Assembly: GCA_028290465.1 (NCBI GenBank)
Contig: JAQGJU010000082.1
Span: forward strand, 1 to 45,740
Origin: Xanthobacteraceae bacterium
Lineage (GTDB): Bacteria; Pseudomonadota; Alphaproteobacteria; Rhizobiales; Xanthobacteraceae
Length of the DNA stretch: 45,740 bases
Direction of reading: 5' to 3'
The notes beneath the pieces were generated by a model, which worked only from the letters and a program-made list of their open reading frames with translations, was not told the origin of the DNA and did not search any database. Positions within the stretch are counted from its first letter, which is position 1, and each line of letters starts with the position of its first letter. A program made the translations under genes and the position numbers. Below are positions 26,960-35,968 of the stretch, piece after piece.

Positions 26960-28876
26960 TTACGCCTGGGCGCGCCGCCAGGCTTGAAACTGCAGCACCG
27001 GCCACAGCGCATACTGCCAGTCGCGCCGGCCCGAGAGGTGTTCGGCAAAGCGCGCGCGCACCAGATCGGGCGCAAACAAGCCTTCGGCCGCCAGCGCGTC
27101 CGGCGACAGCAAATCCTCGGCCCAGGGCCGTAGCGGACCGCGCAGCCAATCCCCGATCGGAACGCCGAACCCGGTCTTCGGCCGGTCGATCAGGTTTCGC
27201 GGCACATAGCGGTCGAGTACCGCCCGCAACGGCCGTTTGCCTTGACCGCCGGCCGTCAGCCGCTCGGCCGGCAGCCGCCAGGCAAACTGCACGACCCGGT
27301 GGTCGAGCAGCGGCACCCGCACTTCCAGTCCGACCGCCATCGAAGCCCGGTCGACCTTGGTCAGGATATCGTCGGGCAGATAGCCCAGCATATCGAGCGC
27401 ACGCGCTTGCGAGTCCGGTCTGAACGAGCCACCGTTTGGGCCGAGCCGCTCAACCCAGCCGGGCGACTCGGCTTCGCGCACCAGACCACGGGGATCGGGC
27501 CATTGCGACACCAGCCGCCGATACATATCGAGCGGATCTTTGGCCGACAGCAGGCCCGCCCCTTTGCGAACCTTGTCGGCAAAATGGCGCGGCCGCAGAC
27601 GGCCGGGCACCAGACCGATCAAAGCATCGAGCGTGTTCGGCGATAGCAGGTCGACGGCCTGCCCGGCCAAGCTTCGGATCGGACGCGGCACGCGTCGCAT
27701 CGCATTCCACATCCGCGGAATGCTCTGGTGGCGCACATAGCCGGCAAAATTCTCGTCGCCGCCATCGCCCGACAGCGCGACCGTTACATGCTGGCGGGCC
27801 AGCCGCGACACCAGGAAGGTCGGCAGCTGGGACGCATCGGCAAACGGTTCGTCGTAGATCGCCGGCAGTTGCGGCACGATCGCCAGCGCGTCGGACGCCG
27901 ACAGGATCAACTCGGTGTGCTCGGTGCCAAGATGCTGCGCCACCGCCCGCGCGTGATCGGCCTCGTTGTAGGCCGCCTCGCGAAAGCCGATGGAGAACGT
28001 CTTGACCGGTCCCTTGCCGGCCTTGCGCATCAAGGCCACCACGGTCGAGGAATCGATGCCGCCGGACAGGAACGCCCCGAGCGGCACGTCCGACACCATC
28101 TGCCGTTCGACGGCGTCGGTCAGCAGGGCGTCCAGCGCCTCGACGATCTCGCCTTCGGCGCGCCGATCGGGATCGGCCTGCGCGTCTTGCGCCATGGCCG
28201 CGAGATCCCACCAGAGATGCGTCCGCACGCTGTCGCCGCGGACCTCGAGCCGTTCGCCCGGCATCAGCTTGGCGACGTCCCGGTAGATCGTGCGCGGCGC
28301 CGGCACGCAGGCGTGCCGCAGATAGCTGGCGAGCGATTGCGGATCGAGGGTGAAGTCGAGATCCCGGAGCGTACGCAGCGCCTTCAGCTCCGACGCAAAA
28401 GCCAACGTGCCTTTCTGCTTAGTCCAGTACAGCGGCTTGATGCCGAGCCGGTCGCGCGCGAGATGCAGCGTTCGGGTCGCCCGATCGAATGCCGCGAAGG
28501 CGAACAATCCATTGGTGCGCGCCAGCGCGCCGTCGATGCCGAAGCGCGCGATCGCCTCGACCAGCACCTCGGTGTCCGACGTGCCGCGTAACGGCATCGC
28601 CAGTTCGGCCGCGATCTCGGCCGTGTTGTACAGTTCGCCGTTGTACGTGATGACGATGCGCCCGTCGGCGCTCGCCATGGGCTGAACACCGGTAGGCGTC
28701 AGATCGATGATGGCGAGCCGGCGATGGCCTAGCGCGACGCCGACTTCCGCGTCGATCCAATGCCCGTCGCCATCCGGTCCGCGATAGGCGATGGCATCCG
28801 TCATCGCGCGCAGTTGCGCGTCGAGGACCGGCGCGCCGCCGCCGCCCAGGCGCCAAAGTCCCGCTATTCCGCACAT
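26960..28876 (-). CDS. asnB: AsnB-type glutamine-dependent amidotransferase
   Basis: A 638-residue enzyme with an N-terminal class II glutaminase domain (MCGIAGLW; Cys2 is the nucleophile once Met is removed; AYRGPDGDGHW, HRRLAIIDL) and a C-terminal ATP-pyrophosphatase synthetase domain with the PP-loop FLSGGIDSSTVVALM and ALSGDGGDENFAGY. By sequence it could make asparagine. In surface-polysaccharide clusters this family also converts uronic acids into uronamides (the WbpS idea in Pseudomonas O-antigens). The neighbouring UDP-sugar 6-dehydrogenase makes that reading attractive here. It starts three bases before the stop of the next gene upstream. Confidence 0.88.
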   Translation of the reverse strand: MCGIAGLWRLGGGGAPVLDAQLRAMTDAIAYRGPDGDGHWIDAEVGVALGHRRLAIIDLTPTGVQPMASADGRIVITYNGELYNTAEIAAELAMPLRGTSDTEVLVEAIARFGIDGALARTNGLFAFAAFDRATRTLHLARDRLGIKPLYWTKQKGTLAFASELKALRTLRDLDFTLDPQSLASYLRHACVPAPRTIYRDVAKLMPGERLEVRGDSVRTHLWWDLAAMAQDAQADPDRRAEGEIVEALDALLTDAVERQMVSDVPLGAFLSGGIDSSTVVALMRKAGKGPVKTFSIGFREAAYNEADHARAVAQHLGTEHTELILSASDALAIVPQLPAIYDEPFADASQLPTFLVSRLARQHVTVALSGDGGDENFAGYVRHQSIPRMWNAMRRVPRPIRSLAGQAVDLLSPNTLDALIGLVPGRLRPRHFADKVRKGAGLLSAKDPLDMYRRLVSQWPDPRGLVREAESPGWVERLGPNGGSFRPDSQARALDMLGYLPDDILTKVDRASMAVGLEVRVPLLDHRVVQFAWRLPAERLTAGGQGKRPLRAVLDRYVPRNLIDRPKTGFGVPIGDWLRGPLRPWAEDLLSPDALAAEGLFAPDLVRARFAEHLSGRRDWQYALWPVLQFQAWRRAQA

Positions 28877-28879
28877 GAA

Positions 28880-29737
28880 CTAGACTCGCGCCAACCGGTT
28901 GTGGAGGACGGCCCTCAGCGCAACATGCCGCCGCGGCGAGAGCCAAAGCGACCTGACCAGCGCAGTCATCGCACGGATATACAATCCGTCCCGATGATAA
29001 GCTGCGGCGCGCTCAAACTCGATCGCCGCAATGAATTGCCGACGATCGGACGGCGATAGGGTCTCGCCATGACGAGCGCCCATGTGATCGAGCGCCGCCA
29101 ACACACTTTTGGCATCGGCATGGCGAGAGGCTTCGATCCGGGCCAGCGGCTCGGCGAGAAAGCCCAGATCGCGCGTCCGCACAAACCGCATCAGTAAATC
29201 CCAATCCTCAAGCCGGGGAAAAGCCACGTCATAAACACCGATGTCCTGGAATACCTGGCGCTCACACATTAAGGTCGATCCGGGGCTGACGAAGCAGCCC
29301 CAGACGAAGTCGGCGATCCCGAGCCGGCCGGTCGGATAGCGCGGCGAGATGATGTCGGGCCGATCCGGGCGCGTCAGCACGTAAGCCGTACAGCTTGCGG
29401 CCAGTTGATGGTCCCGCATGAAAGCGACCTGCGCGGCCAGCTTGCCGGGAAGCCAGATATCGTCTGAATCGAGGAAAGCGATGTAGTCGCCATCCGCCGC
29501 CTCGATGCCGCGATTGCGGGCAGACGCCGCACCGCCGTTGCGCGCTTGACGGATACAGACCACCCTTGAACCATATGGTTGGAGCGCCGCCGCCAGATCG
29601 TCCGTCGAAGCATCGTCGACGACGATAATCTTGACTGCCCAATCGAGCGGCACTTCCTGCGACAACACACTGTCGATTGCACGCCCAACAATGCGCGCGC
29701 GATTCCATACGGGAATGACGACGTCGATGGCAATCAT
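28880..29737 (-). CDS. Family 2 glycosyltransferase
   Basis: A 285-residue inverting GT-A transferase. The start IDVVIPVWNRARIVGRAIDSVLSQ and IIVVDDASTDD are the classic GT2 N-terminus, NRGIEAADGDYIAFLDSDDIW carries the DxD metal site, and FPRLEDWDLLMRF the ED catalytic base region. The acceptor and donor are not predictable. It is the first gene of the second minus-strand block and is divergent from the plus-strand GT2 gene; the short intergenic gap (29738-29809) should hold both promoters. Confidence 0.9.
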   Translation of the reverse strand: MIAIDVVIPVWNRARIVGRAIDSVLSQEVPLDWAVKIIVVDDASTDDLAAALQPYGSRVVCIRQARNGGAASARNRGIEAADGDYIAFLDSDDIWLPGKLAAQVAFMRDHQLAASCTAYVLTRPDRPDIISPRYPTGRLGIADFVWGCFVSPGSTLMCERQVFQDIGVYDVAFPRLEDWDLLMRFVRTRDLGFLAEPLARIEASRHADAKSVLAALDHMGARHGETLSPSDRRQFIAAIEFERAAAYHRDGLYIRAMTALVRSLWLSPRRHVALRAVLHNRLARV

Positions 29738-29809
29738 GTTGTCATATCCGCCAGCTAATGCTGAATTTTCGATTGTTTTTGCGGCTAAGCGATGTCATTG
29801 GATATCGTA

Positions 29810-30760
29810 ATGGCTATCCGATTTTCGATCGTCGTGCCGACATTGGATCGCAGGGACATGCTCCTTCGCGCGCTCGCGAGTGTTCGCGCGCAAACGTGGC
29901 CCGATGTCGAGATCATCGTCATCGACGGCGGATCGACGGACGGAACACTCGAAGAATTGTCCAAGTATCCCGATGTGACCTGTCGGAGCGGACGGGATCA
30001 AGGCGTCTACGACGCCTTCAACAAGGGCGTTGCCCAGGCTAACGGCGACGTTATCGGCCTGCTGAACTCCGACGACATATACGAGCCCGGCACATTCCAC
30101 GCGGTCGCTGAGGCATTTTCAGCCCAGCCCGATGCCGACGCTGTATGCGGCACCGCCGTGCTGGAAGAAGAGTTGGAGCAAGAAACGCGCATCATCGATG
30201 TGTTCGACCGGGAAATCGACAAAGTACTCTCCCCCCGTACCGCGCTCATCGGCTCCTGTGTGCCGAATGCACGGTTCTTTCGGCGCTCCGCGATGGCGCG
30301 CGTCGGCACCTTCGATCTATCCTATCGCTACGTTGCCGACCGCGACTGGCTCGCGCGCTGGCTCGAGGCAGGACTGCGCACCGTCGCCATTCCGCAAAAC
30401 GTCTATCGCTACAAACAGCACGCCGGTTCGTTGACCTTCGACCCCGAGCGCCGGCGAGAAACCGGGATCCGTACCGAGTTGTTGGCGCTGGGGCGGCGCT
30501 GGCGAACGGACAAGACCGTAAGCGCAAACCTGCGGTGGGTCGCAACCGGACTGGAAGGCCGCTGTCGCGCGCGACTGGCCGGCGGCGCCGCGCTACAGGG
30601 ACGCATGACGGAAGCGACGAAGTGGCTGCTGTTCGATAAGGGCGGCATCTCATTGATGCCGCTCGTGACCATTATGTGTGGCGGCATCGATTGGGTAATT
30701 CAGACGGTCGGCTTCAACGGCTCACGGCGGCGAGGCGCCGTCGCCGAGGATCGCCCTTAG
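29810..30760 (+). CDS. Family 2 glycosyltransferase (plus strand)
   Basis: About 316 residues. It has FSIVVPTLDRRDMLLRALASVRAQ, IIVIDGGSTDGTLEEL, and GLLNSDDIYEPG with the metal-binding DD; YRYVADRDWLARWL is the catalytic-base region. This is the WcaA/WbbD-like 'DGGSTDGT' subgroup. The ATG at 29810 is preferred because GGAT lies six bases ahead; an ATG at 29792 is also in frame. It is the only plus-strand gene inside the main polysaccharide block. Its last 39 bases overlap the end of the convergent glycosyltransferase gene. Confidence 0.88.
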   Translation: MAIRFSIVVPTLDRRDMLLRALASVRAQTWPDVEIIVIDGGSTDGTLEELSKYPDVTCRSGRDQGVYDAFNKGVAQANGDVIGLLNSDDIYEPGTFHAVAEAFSAQPDADAVCGTAVLEEELEQETRIIDVFDREIDKVLSPRTALIGSCVPNARFFRRSAMARVGTFDLSYRYVADRDWLARWLEAGLRTVAIPQNVYRYKQHAGSLTFDPERRRETGIRTELLALGRRWRTDKTVSANLRWVATGLEGRCRARLAGGAALQGRMTEATKWLLFDKGGISLMPLVTIMCGGIDWVIQTVGFNGSRRRGAVAEDRP

Positions 30761-31654
30761 CCGTCGCCGCATCGCACCGGCAGCACGCTTTAGAAACGGT
30801 GGACGTTGCTGGCTGCGACGGAAGAATGCACAAAACGCCTCCCTGGCCTGTTGATTTTCTTCGAGCGCGATGGCGCCGACCGTCACCGCGTTGTCGTCGA
30901 GCGCGACGTCATAAGCGACGTCGCCGCGACCATGCGTTCCGCTGCCGTCCTGACCGATATTGTGGACCAACGAGCGGCCCGGATACAGGATCAACATATC
31001 GCGCAGAAAACAGCTTGCATGCCAACGTACCGCCCAGGAATCGTTCCGGCCGGCAATCTGATCCCGCAGCATTTGGGTGAACGGCATCGCGCCGTCAAAA
31101 TCGAAGGCGTGTGTCTGCTCATGCGCGCTTAGCTGTTCGAGCAACTCGCTCCCATTCGGGTTGAACAGCTTCCAACGATCGCGCCAGGTCGCCCACCCCC
31201 AGCAATCGGCGCCGCGGATGAAGAAGGTCTCCGGCAGCTGCACCTTCACCGGATAGCAATAGCCGGTGACGCTGCCGACACGAGCCTCGTCGCGATAGCG
31301 CAACAACGCATCGTTCATAAAACGAAGAAAGAACGGACTGACCAGAACATCGTCCTCGACCACGATGATCTCGGAATGCTGAGACAACACCTCCGAAACG
31401 CCGGAAGTAATGTTGCGCGCCAGCCCGTAATTCTGCTCGCGCAGAACCACATGGACTTCAAGGAAGCCCTCGACATCGACCAGCAGCCGACGCACCTCGG
31501 CGACCTGCTCTGCATCCCGGTCATGCCTGGCCGCATCGGCGAACACAAACAGCGGCGACTGCGACGCCTCCGGATTTTTCCGCAAGGCATTCAGCACGCG
31601 CGCCAGATGATCTGGCCGCCGGAATGCAAAAACGGCGATGGGTGCCGGCAACAC
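30722..31654 (-). CDS. GT-A glycosyltransferase of the WGWATW type
   Basis: A 310-residue protein with a GT2/GNT-I-like fold. It starts LPAPIAVFAFRRPDHLARVLNAL, contains IIVVEDDVLVSPFFLRFMN (the E-D-D metal site) and FFIRGADCWGWATWRDRWKLF, a signature of a group of transferases common in bacterial surface glycan loci. The start codon is GTG at 31654, sharing a base with the TAG of the aminotransferase upstream (TAGTG), so the two are coupled. It is the last gene of the first minus-strand block. Its 3' end overlaps the convergent GT2 gene. Confidence 0.85.
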   Translation of the reverse strand: MLPAPIAVFAFRRPDHLARVLNALRKNPEASQSPLFVFADAARHDRDAEQVAEVRRLLVDVEGFLEVHVVLREQNYGLARNITSGVSEVLSQHSEIIVVEDDVLVSPFFLRFMNDALLRYRDEARVGSVTGYCYPVKVQLPETFFIRGADCWGWATWRDRWKLFNPNGSELLEQLSAHEQTHAFDFDGAMPFTQMLRDQIAGRNDSWAVRWHASCFLRDMLILYPGRSLVHNIGQDGSGTHGRGDVAYDVALDDNAVTVGAIALEENQQAREAFCAFFRRSQQRPPFLKRAAGAMRRRLRAILGDGASPP

Positions 31655-32775
31655 TAGCTCTTTCCAAAGAAGGTGCGCACGCCGTTGATGACGCGCGCCT
31701 GCTGTTCCGAGGAAAGGCTCGGATACAGCGGCAATGTCAGAATCTCGCCGACAATGGTTTCGGTCACCGTCAGCGGCGCCGGAATACGCGCACCGAACGC
31801 GAGCCCAGGCTGCACGTGCACCGGAAAAGGATAATGCCGGCCGGTGCCGATGCCCAGCCCGCCAAGATGCTGATCGAGCGCGGCGGACCTGTCGCTACGG
31901 ACGACATAGAGATGATAGACGTGCCGGCAATCTTCCCGTTCGACCGGAAGCGTCAACGGCAGATCGGCAAAAGCTTCATTGTAAAGCCGGGCGATCTTTC
32001 GGCGCTGCTCGACGGCCTCACCCAGATGTCCAAGCTTGACGTTGAGGATCGCGGCTTGCATCTCGTCCAGTCTTGAGCAGCGGCCAAGGGCTAGTTCGGC
32101 GTATTGCGGCTTCGCCCATCCATAGGTTCGCAACCGCCGCAGTCGCTCGACAAGCTTGTCGCCGGTAGCCGCAATGGCGCCACCATCGCCGACCGCGCCG
32201 AGATTCTTGGTCGGATAAAAGCTGAAGCAACCCAGTTCGCCGAACGATCCGACCATCCGACCGGAGATCGTCGCGTGCTGCGCCTGGGCGCAGTCCTCGA
32301 TCACCGCGATGCCGCGCCCGTGCGCAAACTCACAGATGCTAGGAAGGTCGGCCGGGTGGCCGTAGAGATGCACCGGGAGCATCGCCCGGGTGCGTGGCGA
32401 AACGGCTGCCTCCAGCGCCGCCGGATCGAGGCAATAGGTCGACGGTTCGATATCCACCAATACAGGGGTCGCGCCGGTCATGTTGATCGCCGCCACGGTC
32501 GGACCGGCCGTATGGGACACCGTGATGACTTCGTCGCCAGGACCGACCTCGAGCGCCAGGAGCGCGAGCACAAGCGCATCCGTGCCGGAGCCGACTCCGA
32601 CCACGCCGGTAACACCCAATTGCGCGGACAACGCACGCTCGAAACCCGCAACTTCCGGACCGAGAATATAGGCACCGGAGTCCACCACGCGCGCCAGCGC
32701 CGTCAGGATATCGCCGCGAAGCGACGCAAGATCAGCGCGCGGATCGGCCAGCGGCACGGTAATTTTGTCACTCAC
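31654..32775 (-). CDS. DegT-family sugar aminotransferase, FdtB/QdtB-like
   Basis: A 373-residue PLP enzyme. It has VPLADPRADLASLRGDILTALARVVDSGAYILGPEVAGFERAL, GVGSGTDALVLALLALEVGPGDEVITVSHTAGPT, IEDCAQAQHA and the Lys in SFYPTKNLGAVGDGGAI. With the 3,4-ketoisomerase encoded nearby and RmlA/RmlB, it should transaminate a dTDP-3-keto-6-deoxyhexose to dTDP-Fuc3N or dTDP-Qui3N. The start is GTG at 32775, overlapping the TGA of the methyltransferase gene (GTGA). Whether the product has galacto or gluco configuration cannot be read from sequence. Confidence 0.87.
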   Translation of the reverse strand: MSDKITVPLADPRADLASLRGDILTALARVVDSGAYILGPEVAGFERALSAQLGVTGVVGVGSGTDALVLALLALEVGPGDEVITVSHTAGPTVAAINMTGATPVLVDIEPSTYCLDPAALEAAVSPRTRAMLPVHLYGHPADLPSICEFAHGRGIAVIEDCAQAQHATISGRMVGSFGELGCFSFYPTKNLGAVGDGGAIAATGDKLVERLRRLRTYGWAKPQYAELALGRCSRLDEMQAAILNVKLGHLGEAVEQRRKIARLYNEAFADLPLTLPVEREDCRHVYHLYVVRSDRSAALDQHLGGLGIGTGRHYPFPVHVQPGLAFGARIPAPLTVTETIVGEILTLPLYPSLSSEQQARVINGVRTFFGKS

Positions 32776-33650
32776 GACACAACACCCGGTGCGCGACGGA
32801 AAAGGAAACCTCGATACTGGCCTTGCTCCGGTGCGTTCGCGACCGTCGGGCGCTCCGCGACAAGAAATTCACGGTCAAACACAAAACCACGACGAACGAC
32901 GAACTCGATCAATCGCCCCCGGTTGAGGAACCAGCCCGGATACTCAGTCATGTAGCCGAACGCCTGTGGGCGCTGCACGACCACGAAATCATCGCTGTTA
33001 TCGACGACCGGAATGCGCGTGATGAACAGATACTGTGAAGCACTGTCGGCCAGGCGACCGATCAATCCGTAACAGTCGCGTTCATACTGCGTCGAGCTGC
33101 TGGCGAACACCAGATCGTAACGCCGGGCGAGCGCTTCATCGTCATCCGAAATAAATGAAACGTCCGGCAGTAATTCTCGCCCGGCCTCGCACAACCCGGG
33201 AAGGTCCTTCACGACGATATCGAGCGAAACTTCCGGAAAAAGCTTGCGTGCGTAGACGCTGTAATGGCCAAGGCCGCCGCCCCAATCGAGCATGCTGACT
33301 TTGCTCCGACCATGCGCAACGCGCCCGAGCACATAACCGAAGCTGACGATGGTATTGTGCGATCCGATATCCGGCGGCGCATCCGCGGCCGCCTCATGCG
33401 ACTGGCCGAACGCCTGCACGCCCTCAACCGAAGCTAGGAACTCCGGCCACTTGGCGACCTGCGTGGCCACGATGGAATCGTGCGACCAGCCCTTGCCGCT
33501 CCAGGTTGCGTCGGTGTCGGGCACCATTTCCCATTCCGGCCGCAGCCCGAACAGATGGCGGCGAGCCGCCCCTTGTCTGAGAGCCCGCACGGTGTCCCGC
33601 AAGATCGGCGGCAGGACCGCGCGAGCGGCGCGCACCAGCGACCCCATCAT
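32772..33650 (-). CDS. TIGR04325-family putative methyltransferase
   Basis: A 292-residue protein resembling the TIGR04325 (LIC12133-type) methyltransferases found in O-antigen loci. The N-terminal region has the ATWSGKGWSH segment, and the SAM-binding glycines are in VSMLDWGGGLGHYSVYARKLFP. The conserved LVFASSSTQYERDC and the C-terminal GYMTEYPGWFLNRGRLIEF follow. The substrate is unknown; O-methylation of a sugar is the usual assumption. It overlaps the aminotransferase by four bases (GTGA). Two adjacent ATGs (33650 and 33647) are possible starts. Confidence 0.82.
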   Translation of the reverse strand: MMGSLVRAARAVLPPILRDTVRALRQGAARRHLFGLRPEWEMVPDTDATWSGKGWSHDSIVATQVAKWPEFLASVEGVQAFGQSHEAAADAPPDIGSHNTIVSFGYVLGRVAHGRSKVSMLDWGGGLGHYSVYARKLFPEVSLDIVVKDLPGLCEAGRELLPDVSFISDDDEALARRYDLVFASSSTQYERDCYGLIGRLADSASQYLFITRIPVVDNSDDFVVVQRPQAFGYMTEYPGWFLNRGRLIEFVVRRGFVFDREFLVAERPTVANAPEQGQYRGFLFRRAPGVVS

Positions 33651-33690
33651 CGCGCAAACCTATCTATCGCGGTCATGTGGAACGACACGA

Positions 33691-34092
33691 TCAAGACCGG
33701 GCCAGCACCTGAAACGCGTCATAGTCGCGAATGTAGTCGCTCTCGTCATAGACGCCGGACGACAGAACAACACAAACCGCGCCGGATGTGAAGCCGCGCA
33801 ACTCGATCCACAGTCCGGCCGGTACATACAGCCCTTCCGTGGGTCGGCTCAGGCGCTCGATGCTGCGTTCATGACCATCGTCGACGACGATCTCGCATTC
33901 GCCCCCGTACATCATCAGCAACTGCTGCTGCACACGGTGCGCATGGCCGCCGCGCGCGACGCCTTCCGGCACGCCGTAGATCGCGAACAGCCGCTTCACC
34001 GGAAACGGGATGTGAGGGCCTTCCTCGGCAAACATCAGACGACCGCGCGGATCGACGATTTCAGGAAAACTGATACGGCTTGCCTTGATCAT
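33691..34092 (-). CDS. dTDP-4-keto-6-deoxyglucose 3,4-ketoisomerase, FdtA/QdtA (WxcM-like)
   Basis: A 133-residue single-domain cupin. The hallmark VARGGHAHRVQQQLLMMYGGECEIVVDDG contains the conserved H-x-H of the active site; DPRGRLMFAEEG at the start and YVPAGLWIELRGFTSGAVCVVLSS at the end are family-typical. It moves the keto group from C4 to C3 of the RmlB product, so that the DegT enzyme can aminate C3. FdtA (galacto) and QdtA (gluco) types differ at few residues and I cannot decide. The ATG at 34092 is preferred; a longer frame overlaps the glycosyltransferase gene, whose TGA lies one base upstream. Confidence 0.87.
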   Translation of the reverse strand: MIKASRISFPEIVDPRGRLMFAEEGPHIPFPVKRLFAIYGVPEGVARGGHAHRVQQQLLMMYGGECEIVVDDGHERSIERLSRPTEGLYVPAGLWIELRGFTSGAVCVVLSSGVYDESDYIRDYDAFQVLARS

Positions 34093-34093
34093 A

Positions 34094-35053
34094 TCAGTGC
34101 GTGCCGACATAGCGCCCGAGCACGCGCCCGATGGCGATGTCCAGCCAATGGCGTATCCGGTCGTTTTCATTCGGCTCGTTCATGCCCGCGACATCGTCGT
34201 CCGCCTGGCGGATGCGCCGCGCGTAGGGCCGATAGAGGAATTTGAGCGTTCCGTGGGTGAATGCGTAGCCTGCGGAAGGATGCACGGCGACGAAACCTTG
34301 ATGGGGTTCGACGATCGTTTCCAACGCGTGATAGTGAAAGAATACGACCGGCTCGCCATCGACGGTGGGTCCCGCGCCGTTCTGACGGACCTGGTACTGA
34401 TTGACGTTCCAGGGCGCGACACCGCCGCCGATGTTGCGCATGACGCGTAGACCGGAATAGCGCGCCGGCCATTCGTCGAGATAGCCCTGATCGCCGCAAT
34501 AGCCGTTTTCCGGGTCGAGTTCGCAACGTTCGATGGTCTGGGCGCGCCAGCGCGTAACGCAAGCGCGGGACTCGTCGCCAACTCTGAATGCTACAAAGCC
34601 TACGTTGAAACGGCCGTTTGTCGACGCGAAGTGCGCCTTGTCGGACGAATACCGGTGTTCGTGAATCAGAATATTGCCGCCGTCCGAGAGTTCGTCGAGC
34701 AGGATGCGCGGGTCCGCAAAGAACATCAGATCCGCGTCCAGATAGACGACGATATCGCCGTTAGCGGTGTTGTTGACCATCCAGGCCGTGAAGGCCGGCG
34801 TGCAGGTCCAGCAGAACTCCCGGCGCGCCCGCGTCTCGCGCACGTCCAGGAGCTCGCGATCCTGCAACGCGTCCACCCGAACGACCGTCAGCGCCTCATA
34901 GCCCGACTGGCCCAGGATGCGGGCCGCGCCGTCGTCCATCGCCAGCACAACGATCTCGTCACCATCGCGCAGGAACGGCATAAGACTCGACAGCATGGTG
35001 AGCCCCCGCGTCGTATAGCGGGTATCGAACAACGTGCAGTAGCGCACCTTCAT
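34094..35053 (-). CDS. GT-A fold glycosyltransferase
   Basis: A 319-residue protein with the nucleotide-diphospho-sugar transferase fold. It starts VRYCTLFDTRYTTRGLTMLSSLM, and has GDIVVYLDADLMFFADP with a DxD metal site and NVGFVAFRVGD. The final region has HYHALET and GYAFTHGTLKFLYRPY. It resembles GT8/Nucleotid_trans-like enzymes seen in surface glycan clusters; donor and acceptor are unknown. It is preceded by rmlA (gap of 33 bases) and followed at one base by the ketoisomerase gene. Confidence 0.8.
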   Translation of the reverse strand: MKVRYCTLFDTRYTTRGLTMLSSLMPFLRDGDEIVVLAMDDGAARILGQSGYEALTVVRVDALQDRELLDVRETRARREFCWTCTPAFTAWMVNNTANGDIVVYLDADLMFFADPRILLDELSDGGNILIHEHRYSSDKAHFASTNGRFNVGFVAFRVGDESRACVTRWRAQTIERCELDPENGYCGDQGYLDEWPARYSGLRVMRNIGGGVAPWNVNQYQVRQNGAGPTVDGEPVVFFHYHALETIVEPHQGFVAVHPSAGYAFTHGTLKFLYRPYARRIRQADDDVAGMNEPNENDRIRHWLDIAIGRVLGRYVGTH

Positions 35054-35086
35054 CGGAACGCCCCGACGACGCTCAAGCGGCCGACC

Positions 35087-35968
35087 TCAATAGCCATGGG
35101 CCGCGAGCTCTTGCAGATAACGGCCATATTCGCTGTTGTGCATTTCGGCGGCGCGGCGGGCCAGATCCTCGGCATCGATCCAGCCTTTGCGAAAGGCAAT
35201 CTCTTCGAGACACGCGATTTGCAAGCCTTGTCGGCGCTGGAGCGTCGCAACGAAGTTCGCGGCGTCGAGCAATGCCGAGAAAGTCCCGGTGTCGAGCCAG
35301 GCAAAGCCGCGCCCAAGCTGTTCGACATAGAGCTGTCCAAGCTCAAGATAGCGCCGGTTGACGTCGGTGATCTCAAGCTCGCCGCGCGCGGACGGCTTGA
35401 CCGAACGCGCGATATCCACCACCTGCTCGTCGTAGAAATAAAGCCCGGTCACCGCCTGATTGGAGCGCGGCCTTTCCGGTTTTTCTTCGATCGACAAAGC
35501 GCGACCATCGGCCCCGAACTCCACGATCCCGAAACGGGATGGATCGTGCACCGGATAGCTGAACACCGTCGCCCCGCTGGTGCGGCGCTGCGCATTGGCC
35601 AGATAGTCGGCGAAGCCCTGGCCGAAGAATACGTTATCGCCGAGCACCAGCGCAGAATGACGCCCCTTGATAAAGTCCTCACCGATCAGAAACGCCTCGG
35701 CGAGTCCGTTCGGCGCGCTCTGCTCCGCATAGGCAAAATGCACGCCGAAGACACCGCCATCGCCGAGCATGTCGCGATAGAGCGGCAGGTCGCGTGGCGT
35801 GGAGATGACAAGAATCTCGCGGATGTCGGAATGCATCAGCACCGAGATCGGATAATAGATCATCGGCTTGTCGTAGATCGGCAACAGCTGTTTGCTGAGC
35901 GCGCCGGTCATCGGCGCGAGCCGCGTGCCGCTGCCGCCCGCCAATACGATACCCCGCCGTTCGGTCAT
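35087..35968 (-). CDS. rmlA: Glucose-1-phosphate thymidylyltransferase
   Basis: A 293-residue enzyme that makes dTDP-glucose. The N-terminal [40 protein letters not shown] is the standard RmlA signature, [12 protein letters not shown] and [32 protein letters not shown] follow. The length matches the family. The ATG at 35968 overlaps the rmlB stop (ATGA). It supplies the first step of the dTDP branch; rmlC and rmlD are not in the window. Confidence 0.95.
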   Translation of the reverse strand: MTERRGIVLAGGSGTRLAPMTGALSKQLLPIYDKPMIYYPISVLMHSDIREILVISTPRDLPLYRDMLGDGGVFGVHFAYAEQSAPNGLAEAFLIGEDFIKGRHSALVLGDNVFFGQGFADYLANAQRRTSGATVFSYPVHDPSRFGIVEFGADGRALSIEEKPERPRSNQAVTGLYFYDEQVVDIARSVKPSARGELEITDVNRRYLELGQLYVEQLGRGFAWLDTGTFSALLDAANFVATLQRRQGLQIACLEEIAFRKGWIDAEDLARRAAEMHNSEYGRYLQELAAHGY

